Source: Actinomyces lilanjuaniae
Lineage (GTDB): Bacteria; Actinomycetota; Actinomycetes; Actinomycetales; Actinomycetaceae
Assembly: GCF_003606385.1 (NCBI RefSeq)
Contig: NZ_CP032514.1
Location: 1,984,001 to 2,048,000, forward strand
Length of the DNA stretch: 64,000 bases
Direction: 5' to 3'
The position numbers were made by a program, and so were the translations under genes. This document shows, in pieces, positions 8,311 to 17,047 of the stretch. The notes under the pieces were generated by a model that saw nothing but the letters and a program-made list of their open reading frames with translations, was not told the DNA's origin and did no database searches. Positions within the stretch are counted from its first letter, which is position 1. The number at the start of each line of letters is the position of its first letter.

Positions 8311-8756
8311 CAGGGCTCCAGCCTACCCCTCAGGGGGTCAGGAAACAGGTTCTCCGCCTCCCGCATAAGAGTCACGATAAGCCGACAGCCGTTAAAGACG
8401 AAGTCGGAGAGCTGCTGGTCGGTCATCTTGGCCTTGAGCGGGTAGGTCACTTCCCCGTGAAGACGCACCACGCCGCCGTCAGCGACGGTCACGTAGGCCT
8501 TGGGACCGATACGGGTGACGTTCCACTCCTCCACCAGCGCCCGCATCTGCTCCAGGTGATCGGTGTCCGCGATACGGTGCCAGACTCCCCGGAGCTGGAC
8601 GGCACGGGTGTCCTGGAAGATGACGTGGACCGTCACGTAGCGCCAGGGGATGCCGACATCGCCCTCGTCGTCGACGAAGTAGCGCAGACCCAGGGCCTGG
8701 ACACACGCCCGCACTCGCTCGGCGTCCACCGGCGTGGGCGTGGTCGAGGATGGCAT
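8310..8756 (-). CDS. YbjN-domain protein
   Basis: 148 residues, almost entirely the YbjN domain: GLRYFVDDEGDVGIPWRYVTVHVIF, then HLEQMRALVEEWNVTR, then LSDFVFNGCRLIVTLM. It lacks the disordered extension of its downstream neighbour and overlaps it by one base (TGATG). It is probably the upstream member of the ybjN-ybjN-miaA-dapF transcription unit. The start is the ATG at 8756. Function is not known for this family; no catalytic residues can be pointed to. Confidence 0.78.
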   Translation of the reverse strand: MPSSTTPTPVDAERVRACVQALGLRYFVDDEGDVGIPWRYVTVHVIFQDTRAVQLRGVWHRIADTDHLEQMRALVEEWNVTRIGPKAYVTVADGGVVRLHGEVTYPLKAKMTDQQLSDFVFNGCRLIVTLMREAENLFPDPLRGRLEP

Positions 8757-8837
8757 GGCACAACCCTAGTAGGACGCCTGCACTCAGCCCACGGCCGCAG
8801 CCGGGACTCCACCGTCAGCGCAACGGTCCCGGCTGGC

Positions 8838-9467
8838 TCAGGAGGCCTGTGCGGCAGCCTGGCGAGCCTGCTCGGCAATCGCGTCCACAGCCTTGTTGAA
8901 GGCCTCCGAGGTCTTGGAGGCGCCCGCCAGCGCGTGGACGTGGGCGTCCTCGACACTGCGCCCCACGACGGCCTCGTCAATAGCCTCCGAGAAGCTGTCC
9001 ACGTGCTCCTGGGAGGTTGACGTCATGACGTTGCCAACGACCTCTACCTGAGTGACAAGACCGTCCGACATGGTGAGCGTGACGTCGATGGAGTCCTCCT
9101 CCACCAGCTCGTCCACAGCGCCATAGGCCTGGCTGACACTGTAGGAGCCGTCCGCGTAGGGGCCAGCCGTCGGTGAGGCGGCGGGCGCTGCGGGGTCCCC
9201 GGAGACCTCCGTGCTCGGGGCTCCCGTCCCGGGCACGGACGCGGTACCGCCGTCCTGGGGCCGTCCGGCGTACTCGTCCTGGGAGGGCGCAGCCTCCTGA
9301 CCGCACCCCGCCAGGCCCGCAGCAGCCAGGAGCGCCGTGCCCAGCGCGACCGCCGTGCGGGCACCACGGTAGGCAGGCGGGCGGCAGGCACCCGGCTCAC
9401 GGGAGGGAGCACACGGAGTAGAGGAGGTGCCCTGCGGGTCCTGGACGTCGTGGTACGGGCTGGTCAT
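8838..9467 (-). CDS. FMN-binding-domain lipoprotein (extracytoplasmic flavin carrier)
   Basis: 209 residues. A hydrophobic stretch (about 38-54) ends in the lipobox LAGC with Cys55, preceded by an unusually long N-terminal tail, so a later start is possible. Residues 60-105 form a Pro/Gly/Ala/Ser linker. Residues 105-205 match the FMN_bind domain: DGSYSVSQAYG, IDVTLTMSDGLVTQVEVVGN, DEAVVGRSVEDAHVHALAGAS and KTSEAFNKAV. The Thr in ASKTSEAF lies where ApbE attaches FMN through a phosphoester in related proteins. It overlaps the ATPase gene by four bases (ATGA), so it is the last gene of the iron operon. apbE lies at 17048. Inferred role: shuttle electrons outside the membrane to iron or to the DUF2318/P19 partners. 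Confidence 0.8.
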   Translation of the reverse strand: MTSPYHDVQDPQGTSSTPCAPSREPGACRPPAYRGARTAVALGTALLAAAGLAGCGQEAAPSQDEYAGRPQDGGTASVPGTGAPSTEVSGDPAAPAASPTAGPYADGSYSVSQAYGAVDELVEEDSIDVTLTMSDGLVTQVEVVGNVMTSTSQEHVDSFSEAIDEAVVGRSVEDAHVHALAGASKTSEAFNKAVDAIAEQARQAAAQAS

Positions 9468-10204
9468 GTCTCCTCCTGGCTGGCAGTGCTGCTCGCGCAG
9501 AGACCCAGCATATCCGCCTCCTCCCGCCCGACCGCGCCACCGAGGCCGGTCCCCTGCTTCTCCCCCACCAGCCTGCCGTGGTCCAGGAGGATCTGCCGCT
9601 GGGCACAGGAGGCCACGAAGGGGTCGTGAGTCACCACGATGAGAGTCCTCCCCTGCTCGTGGAGCCGACGGAAGATGTCCAGCACCAGCTGCCCGTTGGC
9701 CTCGTCAAGGTTGCCGGTGGGCTCGTCGGCCAGGACCAGCTCGGGGTGGTTGATCAGTGCACGGGCGAGGCACACACGCTGCTGCTCGCCGCCGGAGAGC
9801 TGGGAGGGCAGATGGTGGGCGCGGTCGGCCAGGCCCACGTCCTCCAGCGCCGTCCTCGCCTCGTCCCGGTCGGTCATCGAGTGGTAGTACTGGGCCACCA
9901 TGACGTTCTCCACGGCAGTCAGGTGCTTGATGAGGTGGAACTGCTGAAAGACCAGGCCGATGACGTTCTTGCGAATCTCGGTCAGCTGGGCGGCACTGAG
10001 GGCACCCAGCTCACGGCCCTCCAGCCGGACAGAGCCCGTCGTCGGGGTGTCCATGCAGCCGATAATATTCATCAGCGTGGTCTTACCGCTCCCGGAGGAG
10101 CCCACCACCGAGAGCCACTGGCCCCTGGGTACCTGGAGGCTGAGGTCGTCCACGGCGTGCAGGTCGCCGTAGGTCTTGGAGACGTGGGACAGCTCGAGCA
10201 GCAT
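9464..10204 (-). CDS. ABC transporter ATP-binding protein (MacB/LolD type) of iron-uptake operon
   Basis: 246 residues. Walker A VGSSGSGKTTLMNIIG, Q-loop FQQFHLIKHLT, signature LSGGEQQRVCLARAL, Walker [14 protein letters not shown] and H-loop VVTHDPF are all intact. The family powers FtsX/MacB-like permeases that work mechanically rather than as channels. The ATG at 10204 follows the permease stop by one base and is preceded by GGGAGGA; the longer frame upstream belongs to the permease. With the two permeases it corresponds to the ABC part of the Campylobacter cFtr1/P19 gene neighbourhood. It probably uses ATP to drive a periplasmic or membrane-embedded step of iron handling. Confidence 0.9.
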   Translation of the reverse strand: MLLELSHVSKTYGDLHAVDDLSLQVPRGQWLSVVGSSGSGKTTLMNIIGCMDTPTTGSVRLEGRELGALSAAQLTEIRKNVIGLVFQQFHLIKHLTAVENVMVAQYYHSMTDRDEARTALEDVGLADRAHHLPSQLSGGEQQRVCLARALINHPELVLADEPTGNLDEANGQLVLDIFRRLHEQGRTLIVVTHDPFVASCAQRQILLDHGRLVGEKQGTGLGGAVGREEADMLGLCASSTASQEET

Positions 10205-10205
10205 G

Positions 10206-11489
10206 TCATTCCTCCCTGAGGACAAGCGCGGGATCAATGCGTGAGGCACGGCGTACCGGAGAGTAGGAGGCAGCCACAGCCACCAGGGCGGACAGGAGCA
10301 CACAGGCCAGCGCCAGCGGCCAGCTAAAGGCGATGGCGGTGTCGAACACGGCCAGGCACACGACTACCGCCAGGGCGTAGCCCAGTCCCGCGCCTACCAC
10401 GCCCCCCAGCGCCCCCAGCAGGGCGACCTCGGAGTAGAACTCTGCGGCGATGGACCTCCCAGAGGCCCCCAGGGCCTTGCGCAGACCGATCTCCTTGCGC
10501 CGCTGTGAGACCACCATGGTCATAGTGGTCGACACCCCCACCAGCGTCAGCCCGAGCACCACCACGGACACCACCCAGAACAAGGTGTTGAGCATGGTGA
10601 CGATACGGGCGTCTCCCGAGGTGATCCTAGAGACTGGCTCGCCACGGACGCCCTGGCTGACACCGTCGACGGCCTCCACAACAGCGTCCATCGAGGTCGA
10701 GGAGACGTCCACGGAGATCTCGATGATGTCGTAGCCAACGTCGCTGGTGCCGGTGAGCCCCTCCACCTGGGCAGTCGGGGCGTAGACGATGTCGTCCTCC
10801 TCGCCACCGGTGTCCACGACTCCCGAGACCCGACACGAGGCCTGGCCTGCAGCCGCCTCATCCGCCTTGGTGACCTCGGGGCCAGCGCCGTCCCCAGAGT
10901 GACCGGAGTGGCCGGAGTGCCCTGAGTGGTCGGAGCCCTCGTCGGAGAGGTAGTCCAGGGTCACCGTGGAGCCGATACCCAGATCTACCGCCTCGGCCAC
11001 GTCCTTGCCCACAAGGACCTCCCCCTCACCGGGCCAGGCCCCCTCCAGGGACCAGTGCCCGTTGAGGCCGCGCACCGCCTCCACGTCAACGCCCGCCAGC
11101 AGGTAGGGGGAACGGTTGATGCGCACGGTCTCGTAGCGGTAGGCGGCCAGCGGCAGCTCCTCCGCCTGCCGCCCCGTGGCAGCCGCGACCGTCTGGGCCA
11201 CCTCCTGCTTGTCGGCGAGGGTGATACGGGAGGACTCAGCGCCGACGGACAGGGGCACCACGATAAGGTTCGCGCCGAACTGCCGCATCTGGGCGCTCAT
11301 CTGCGCAGGCACGGCCAGGCACACCGCAGCCAGGCTGAACAGCGTCACCGCGCCCACGGCCGAGGAGAGCAGCGCACCCAGGACCCGGGAGCGGCGCCGG
11401 AAGACGGCCCCGGCAAGCATGGTGACAAACATGCGTCGGTTGGTCATCGTACGTGAGCGGCCCTGGGGCCGCGGCAGCGTGCTACTCAC
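10206..11489 (-). CDS. FtsX/MacB-like ABC permease, iron-uptake operon (second)
   Basis: 427 residues with MacB-type topology: one N-terminal membrane helix (about 38-62), a large extracytoplasmic domain (65-290, including QFGANLIVVPLS) and three C-terminal helices, with the FtsX motif SQRRKEIGLRKALGAS between the second and third helices. The extracellular domain carries an acidic His/Ser/Gly repeat (SDHSGHSGHSGHSGD, near 190-205) that could bind metal. Its paralogue lies at 11589-12908, and the ATPase starts one base after its stop. The start is probably the GTG at 11489 with AAAGGG upstream; an ATG at 11447 is possible. Confidence 0.85.
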   Translation of the reverse strand: MSSTLPRPQGRSRTMTNRRMFVTMLAGAVFRRRSRVLGALLSSAVGAVTLFSLAAVCLAVPAQMSAQMRQFGANLIVVPLSVGAESSRITLADKQEVAQTVAAATGRQAEELPLAAYRYETVRINRSPYLLAGVDVEAVRGLNGHWSLEGAWPGEGEVLVGKDVAEAVDLGIGSTVTLDYLSDEGSDHSGHSGHSGHSGDGAGPEVTKADEAAAGQASCRVSGVVDTGGEEDDIVYAPTAQVEGLTGTSDVGYDIIEISVDVSSTSMDAVVEAVDGVSQGVRGEPVSRITSGDARIVTMLNTLFWVVSVVVLGLTLVGVSTTMTMVVSQRRKEIGLRKALGASGRSIAAEFYSEVALLGALGGVVGAGLGYALAVVVCLAVFDTAIAFSWPLALACVLLSALVAVAASYSPVRRASRIDPALVLREE

Positions 11490-11588
11490 CGCTAGTCATA
11501 CCCTTTCCTGTCCGCCCTTCCCGTCCGTGCACCTGCGGACCCAGCTGCCTGGCGCGTCGCTGGCCCTGAGGCACCAGCGGACCCGACC

Positions 11589-12908
11589 TCACCGTCCGTG
11601 CAGCGCCGTCGCAGGCTGGATACGCAGGATCGAGCGCATTGAGGAGCCGGTCGCCGCCAGAAGCACCAGGGCCATCAGGGCGGTCACGACGACGTACACC
11701 ATAGGCCGCATCGTGATGGTGGACTCGAAGACCGCTGCACCGATCACCTGGGCCAGGCCCGATCCGACCACAGCCCCGACTACCAGGCCCACCGCCCCGA
11801 GGACTGAGGTCTCAGCCAGGATGAGCCGGCTGATGGAGGCGGAGGAGGCCCCCACCGCCTTGAGCAGGGCGAGCTCGCTGGTGCGCTCCACCAGGGAGGC
11901 GCTGGTCAGCGAGGCGACCGCCAGCGCAGCCGCCACCAGGCTCAGGGCCGTCATGAGAACCATGAGCGCCTGGGTCCTTGACAGCACGTCGCCCTCCACG
12001 GCCGCCACCTGACGGACCTGCTTGGCCACCGCGCCGTCCATGACCTCCTCGATCTGGTAGGAGATAGAGGAGGCGTAGGCGGTGCAGTACCAGGTCTCCC
12101 ACTCCGAGCTGGACAGCACGGCAGGGTTGGTGGCCGCCTTGCGTGACAGATCGTTCTCCGGGGTCGTCAGTGCCTTGACCTCGACCTCCTCGACCTGGCC
12201 CGCGTGGTCGGCCAGGTCCTGGATAACCGCCAGGGGAGCGTAGAGAGTCTCGTCATCGTCGTCGCCGGCGGCGTAGACGCCCACTATGAGCAGCTCGCGC
12301 TGCCCCTGCGAGCCGGTCAGGGTGACGGTGTCACCGGTACCTACCCCCAGGTCCTCGGCCAAGGTCGTGCCTACGACAGCCTCCTCGGCATCGTCGCTGG
12401 GCCAGGTGCCCTCCATCTCCCACCACGGGCGCAGGGTCGTCACCCCCAGGGTGGTGGTCTCCCCGGTTGACAGGCTCAGATCCTTGTCGAACCAGGTCCC
12501 AGTGGCCAGCACCGTGGGTCCAGTGCCCTCCTGGGCGGCGCCGTCAGCGGGACCGGCGCTAACCCGGACCTCTCCGGAGAGGGTCGGAGCCAGGTCGACG
12601 ATGTTGTAGGCCCAGAAGATCGTCTTGATCCCGGCGACCTCGTCCTCCCTCAGGAAGGAAGTGGCCTCGGAGTCCTGGCTGGTCTCGTAAAGGTTGTCCA
12701 CGACCGCCTCGGAGCGGGGCTGGACCACGATGTTGGACCCGTAGGTGGTCAGCTCCGCGTTGAGCTTGTCGCCCACGTCCAGGACGACCCCGAGCATGGC
12801 CACCGACACCGCCGCGCTGAGACCCACGGTGAGCGCGACCAGCGAGCGGCGTCCGAGCTGGCGGGTGAAGGAGCGGTGGAGCAGACGTAGAAGAAACATC
12901 TCAGGCAA
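11589..12908 (-). CDS. FtsX/MacB-like ABC permease, iron-uptake operon (first)
   Basis: 439 residues. N-terminal helix (about 22-45), extracytoplasmic domain with YGSNIVVQPRSEA and a long acidic region, then three C-terminal helices, including LVERTSELALLKAVGASSASI, the FtsX signature loop. It overlaps the upstream DUF2318 gene by eight bases, showing translational coupling. Both permeases share the motif of an N-terminal xYGxNIVV / FGANLIVV strand after the first helix, so they probably form a heterodimer with the 9464-10204 ATPase. A 99-base gap separates it from the second permease; nothing but a short spacer is visible there. Confidence 0.85.
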   Translation of the reverse strand: MPEMFLLRLLHRSFTRQLGRRSLVALTVGLSAAVSVAMLGVVLDVGDKLNAELTTYGSNIVVQPRSEAVVDNLYETSQDSEATSFLREDEVAGIKTIFWAYNIVDLAPTLSGEVRVSAGPADGAAQEGTGPTVLATGTWFDKDLSLSTGETTTLGVTTLRPWWEMEGTWPSDDAEEAVVGTTLAEDLGVGTGDTVTLTGSQGQRELLIVGVYAAGDDDDETLYAPLAVIQDLADHAGQVEEVEVKALTTPENDLSRKAATNPAVLSSSEWETWYCTAYASSISYQIEEVMDGAVAKQVRQVAAVEGDVLSRTQALMVLMTALSLVAAALAVASLTSASLVERTSELALLKAVGASSASISRLILAETSVLGAVGLVVGAVVGSGLAQVIGAAVFESTITMRPMVYVVVTALMALVLLAATGSSMRSILRIQPATALHGR

Positions 12909-14175
12909 AGACCTCCGCGTTGTCCTCCAGCACGGAGGTGGCGATTGTCAGGTCTGCCCCGTCCACGGCAAAGTCGAGGGGGATGGGGTTGCACCCTCCT
13001 TGGAACCCGATGGTGGCGGGGTTGATAGCGACGTCGCAGCGCAGGCATATCACCTTGCCGTCAGCCTCGTAGTACCCGGAGGGGCCGCAGTTCTCGCAGG
13101 CGTCCAGGCCTACTCCATAGGCCCCGCCGTTCTTGAGGATGGCGATGAAGCGCACCTCGGTCGTGCCGGTGGTGTAGGCGTAGCGGTGCAGGTGCCCGTC
13201 AGCCAGGGCGGAGGTCGGCAGGCGCACCAGACCTGCGGTCTCGTCCAGGGTGTAGTGCTCAGGCTCAGACAGGGTGGGGACCTCGTTGACCCTGGCGACA
13301 GCGACGGTACGCGTGAGCACCAGGGCGGAGAACCCCAGGGCAGAGGCCATGACCCAGCGTCGCGAGCGCCGCCGTCCCGAGCGCTCCGCGCGCACCCGTG
13401 CCGGGTTGGGCAGCTCGGGCAGGGAGCGCAGGGTGGAGGCGAACAGGGACACCATGGGGACCAGGAGCAAGGCGGCTGCGACCATGAGGACTGCTCCCTG
13501 CGCGTTGTTGGTGGCCCATGTCAGTGCCCGGAAGCCGGACCCGTACAGCACGATGCGGTGGGTGGCGTGCAGGAGGCGGAGAAGGTCCACGGCACTGACG
13601 AGCGCCACCACCGCCCCGAAGGCCAGGACGGTGAGGTGGGCCGCTCGCCTGGGGACACGTCGCAGTGCCCGGGCGTTGATAAAGGCGAGCAGCGCCACCG
13701 CCACCCAGCCTCCCAGGAAGCCCAGGACGCGTAGCAGGGTCTCCGTTGACAGGGCTGCCTCCCCCGGCTCGATAAACGCTGTCAGCCGGAGGATGACCTC
13801 CTGGGCGGCACGGAAGAAGGACAGCGCCAGGGCGGCACAGGCCACCGTGCTGGCAGCCAGGGAGAACCTCCCCTCGTAGCCCCAGGAGGTCCGCGCCGCC
13901 AGCACCGCCAGGACGACCAGGAGAGCCAGGTCCGCTACCACCAGCAGGGAGGCGGTCGGCAGGTTGACGGCGGTGCGCGAGTGCAGGACAGCCGCGGCCC
14001 GCAGGAGCGCGAAAACGGTGGCAGCGGCCAGCCCCGCCCCCGCAGCAGCCATCCTGGCCCGGCTGGCCCGGGGCCAGCCGCTGACGACCGGCGGCGTCAG
14101 CACCACGGTGACAGCTGCCAGCAGCAGGAACGGGAGAGTCATCCCTCCCACGACGGAGACAAAGTGCTCCAGCAT
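12901..14175 (-). CDS. DUF2318 Fe-S-containing membrane protein
   Basis: 424 residues from the ATG at 14175. Residues 1-280 hold about eight membrane segments; the C-terminal part (about 310-424) is the DUF2318 domain with Cys motifs DACENCGPSGYY, VICLRCDVAIN and QGGCNPIPLDF, which suggest an extracytoplasmic metal or Fe-S site. The order FTR1, P19, this protein, two permeases, ATPase matches the Campylobacter cj1658-cj1663 neighbourhood. It probably takes part in electron transfer or iron handover. The reading frame extends upstream over the P19 gene to 14418, but that part lacks membrane character. The stop overlaps the next gene by eight bases. Confidence 0.85.
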   Translation of the reverse strand: MLEHFVSVVGGMTLPFLLLAAVTVVLTPPVVSGWPRASRARMAAAGAGLAAATVFALLRAAAVLHSRTAVNLPTASLLVVADLALLVVLAVLAARTSWGYEGRFSLAASTVACAALALSFFRAAQEVILRLTAFIEPGEAALSTETLLRVLGFLGGWVAVALLAFINARALRRVPRRAAHLTVLAFGAVVALVSAVDLLRLLHATHRIVLYGSGFRALTWATNNAQGAVLMVAAALLLVPMVSLFASTLRSLPELPNPARVRAERSGRRRSRRWVMASALGFSALVLTRTVAVARVNEVPTLSEPEHYTLDETAGLVRLPTSALADGHLHRYAYTTGTTEVRFIAILKNGGAYGVGLDACENCGPSGYYEADGKVICLRCDVAINPATIGFQGGCNPIPLDFAVDGADLTIATSVLEDNAEVFA

Positions 14176-14329
14176 GCCGCTCAGGATCCCTTCTCTCGTG
14201 CAGCCCGCCAGCCTGCCAGGCCAGCGCTCTGACGTCGTGTCAGCATCGTGTCTCGGCGGGGCGCCGGGGCAAGGCCGCTCAGGGGGTGGCCTGTGAGGGC
14301 GTCCTGACCCCGGTCCTGCCCGGAGAAGG

Positions 14330-14965
14330 TCACCACTCCTGAGGCGTGTAGTCCCAGTCCCAGGTGAGCTCGATGGGCTCGGTCCAGAAGCGGCCCTCCA
14401 CGCCCGTCTCGTCGTCAACGTGCAGCACCCATCCCTGGCCCTCGGGGCTGTCGATAGTAAGCGTCAGCTCGTACTCGCCGGCGTCGGGGAGGGCGATGTT
14501 GCCTCCGTAGTGGGGGCCGTCCGAGGCGTTCATCGCCATGAAGGTCCCGCTGGTGGCCTCCTCGCCGCTAGCCTTGTCCGTGATGGCGTACTCGACGGTG
14601 AGGCCGGGGATGAAGTCGCCGGCACCATAGCCTAGGGTGTTGCCCTCCAGGGCAGAGATGTCGGCCTCCAGGTGGAGGTCGGCGTCGCTGGCGGCCAGAC
14701 CGGAGTCAGCCGGCTCCATGTCGATGGGCTGGAAGTAGACGACCGCAACGTTGATCTGGTCCACGGCCTCCTGGTCCTCCCCGACCGGGAACTCCTCGAA
14801 CCCGGCGCCTGAGTCGCCGCCGGAGTCAGCCGCGGAGTCGGAGGCGGCGGTCCCGGAGGAGGCGTCGTCTGAGCTGCCGGAGTCGCCGGAGGAGCAGGCG
14901 GCCAGGCCGAGGCTGCCCGCGAGGAGGAGGGCACTGAGGGCGGAGGTGATCGGGAGAGAGCGCAT
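14330..14965 (-). CDS. P19-family iron-binding lipoprotein
   Basis: 211 residues. A signal peptide ends in the lipobox LAAC (Cys24), followed by a Ser/Asp/Gly linker to about residue 58. The rest matches the P19/Tp34/FetP family, secreted proteins that bind Cu and Fe and deliver iron to an FTR1 permease: GFEEFPVGEDQEAVDQINVAVVY, DLHLEADISALEGN, MNASDGPHYGGNIALPDAGEY and a C-terminal FWTEPIELTWDW. Conserved His and Met near HLEADI, MAMNASDGPHYG are the likely metal ligands. It lies 88 bases after the FTR1 gene and is transcribed with it. The Gram-positive lipid anchor replaces the periplasmic location of Gram-negative P19. Confidence 0.88.
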   Translation of the reverse strand: MRSLPITSALSALLLAGSLGLAACSSGDSGSSDDASSGTAASDSAADSGGDSGAGFEEFPVGEDQEAVDQINVAVVYFQPIDMEPADSGLAASDADLHLEADISALEGNTLGYGAGDFIPGLTVEYAITDKASGEEATSGTFMAMNASDGPHYGGNIALPDAGEYELTLTIDSPEGQGWVLHVDDETGVEGRFWTEPIELTWDWDYTPQEW

Positions 14966-15052
14966 GTGGGATCCTTTGCTCGGTTACGGGTGGGTTGACA
15001 GCCGTGCTCCCCGGTCCTTCCCGGGGCGGCGGGTCCTGGTCAGTAGTCAGAG

Positions 15053-16924
15053 TCAGGTCTGCGCAGTCCCAGTACCCTCCTCCACGTCCTGCGCAGCCTC
15101 TGCGGCCTCGGCGGCTTCCGCGCCCTGCGGGGTCTCGCTATCACGGCTGTCGTAGGCACCGTGCCTGTCGACCGCCTCGGCCTCCTGCCGTGAGGACTCG
15201 GGCTGCGCCTCCACGGCCGCACGGCGACGACGCACCGCGGAAACCAGGGCCAGGCCGACGACGACGACCGCCATGGCCGCCTGGGCGGCCAGCGTCTCCA
15301 CGTAGGGGTAGACGCCGAGGTAGTCGTAGGTGGGCCACCCCTCAATGTAGGTGGCCGGGACGACGTCGCCTTCCAGGAGGGCGTGGACCCCGCCGCCAGC
15401 GAAGACGACGACGAGAACCGCCATCATGGCTGAGGTCACCAGGAAGAAGGGGCGCAGGGGGATGCGCACCGAGGTGAAGCGGATGAGCAGGAAGATCGCC
15501 ACCAGTGCTGCGGCCCCTGCGGCAAAGCCCTGCCAGACGCTGGCACTGCCACCGGGATCGAGGGCCAGGAGCGCCTGGTAGAACATGACCGTCTCCGCTC
15601 CCTCCCGGAATACGGCTAGGAAGCTCAGGGAGGCCAGCGCCCACACACCCCCCTGGGAGACTGACGCCTCAGTGCGGTCCTTGATGTACCTGTTCCACGA
15701 CTCCACCGAGGACTTCGACAGCATCCAGCTGGATGTGAACAGGAGCATGACCATGGCGGCCAAGGCCACCACGCCCTCCAGGACCTCCTGGTGGGCAGAG
15801 GCGGAGTTGAACAGGACCGAGAAGAGCAGCGCGACCACACCCGAGGCTGCTAGCCCCAGTGCCACCCCCAGGTAGATGTAGCGCACACGGTTCCTCATCC
15901 CGGCCTTGACCAGGTAGGCGATGACCGCCGCGACCACGAGGATCGCCTCCAGGCCTTCACGTAGCAGGATGAGGAAGGCCTGGCCGAAGGACCCGCTGAG
16001 GAAGGCCCGCACAGGGCTGATCTCGCCCGCGCCGCCGTCCAGGGCGGCGGCGTCCTCGGCCAGCATGGTGGTCAGCAGCCGCGCCTGCTCGGCGATATTC
16101 CCCGTGTCGCCAGTCGAGTCCTGCGCCACCATGGCCTTGCGGACCACCTTGAACTGGTTCTCCACCTCGGAGACACGACTGCCTGAGATCGCCGCCATCA
16201 CGGTCTTCTCAAAGCCCAGCTTCTCGTAGTAGCCGTAGTAGGCGTCGTTGACCAGGGCGGCCCCCGCCTCGCCGTCCCCGGCCTGGGCCTCCTCCACGCC
16301 CTGGTTGATGAGCTCAGTCATCTCCTGGGCCACCACGGTCCAGGTACGGTCCCCGCGTCCCTCGTTGACGCTGGTTCTGCTGGCCTGGATCTCGGCGCGC
16401 TGGGAGGCGATCACGGCAGCCTGCTCCTGGGCGTAGTCTCGGGGACCCGCCAGGTCGGCGGTGGCGTCGAGCTGGGTGGCGGCCTCAGTAACCTCCTGAC
16501 TCAGCCCGGCGACACCCTCGCTGAGGACCTGGTCGTTGCCCAGGGAGTAGGCGGCGGTCCGCAGCGCGTCAAACTTCTCCCTGTGGTCCTCGGCCACGTC
16601 CTCCCCGAGGGTCTCGGAGACGGCCGCTGACATGTTGGAGGCCTTGTAGGAGGAGTGGTAGGCGCTCTGGAAGCCGGAGGCGGCGCCGGCGGTGTCCCCG
16701 TCCTCGTACTTGGTGAGCGCCGAGTGCAGGCGCTCGTCCACCACGGCGGCAGCCTGGCCCCAGGTGTCGTGGTCGGTATCGGAGTCCGAGGCGCGGGCCG
16801 GGGAGAGCGCGCCCGCCACAAAAACCACCGGGGACAGCACGAGGACCACCAGGAGCAGCGAAGCCGCGACAACCGGGCCGGTACGGGCTGCGGGGGCTGA
16901 GAGCATGCTGGAGGGGTCCTTCAT
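15053..16924 (-). CDS. FTR1-family high-affinity iron permease with extracytoplasmic N-terminal domain
   Basis: 623 residues. N-terminal membrane helix/signal (18-40), then an extracytoplasmic helical domain (about 50-300) with repeated acidic segments, then the seven-helix FTR1 permease (about 310-580). Both REGxE iron-translocation motifs are present: REGLE at 322-326 and REGAE at 440-444. The tail is a charged Glu/Ala-rich cytoplasmic stretch. FTR1 proteins move oxidised ferric iron across the cytoplasmic membrane. This is the first gene of the minus-strand operon, 123 bases from the divergent apbE, with a DtxR-like box between. The EfeO-like helical region is fused to the permease here instead of being a separate protein. 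Confidence 0.92.
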   Translation of the reverse strand: MKDPSSMLSAPAARTGPVVAASLLLVVLVLSPVVFVAGALSPARASDSDTDHDTWGQAAAVVDERLHSALTKYEDGDTAGAASGFQSAYHSSYKASNMSAAVSETLGEDVAEDHREKFDALRTAAYSLGNDQVLSEGVAGLSQEVTEAATQLDATADLAGPRDYAQEQAAVIASQRAEIQASRTSVNEGRGDRTWTVVAQEMTELINQGVEEAQAGDGEAGAALVNDAYYGYYEKLGFEKTVMAAISGSRVSEVENQFKVVRKAMVAQDSTGDTGNIAEQARLLTTMLAEDAAALDGGAGEISPVRAFLSGSFGQAFLILLREGLEAILVVAAVIAYLVKAGMRNRVRYIYLGVALGLAASGVVALLFSVLFNSASAHQEVLEGVVALAAMVMLLFTSSWMLSKSSVESWNRYIKDRTEASVSQGGVWALASLSFLAVFREGAETVMFYQALLALDPGGSASVWQGFAAGAAALVAIFLLIRFTSVRIPLRPFFLVTSAMMAVLVVVFAGGGVHALLEGDVVPATYIEGWPTYDYLGVYPYVETLAAQAAMAVVVVGLALVSAVRRRRAAVEAQPESSRQEAEAVDRHGAYDSRDSETPQGAEAAEAAEAAQDVEEGTGTAQT

Positions 16925-17005
16925 GTGGCAGGGTCAGGGTGTCACCGTCGTGGTGAGGTCATACGTGAGCTTGTTGTGGGATCGTCGCCATAAGTCGCTG
17001 GAAGC

Positions 17006-17024
17006 ATAGGTGAGCCTTTCCTTT
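17006..17024. promoter_or_regulatory. DtxR/IdeR-type iron box
   Basis: ATAGGTGAGCCTTTCCTTT matches 15 of 19 positions of the DtxR/IdeR consensus TWAGGTWAGSCTWACCTWA. It lies in the 123-base gap between divergent FTR1 and apbE, so one bound repressor could silence both transcripts when iron is plentiful. No DtxR gene is in this window. Confidence 0.6.
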
Positions 17025-17047
17025 ATGGCGAAGACTATGCTGAGGTA

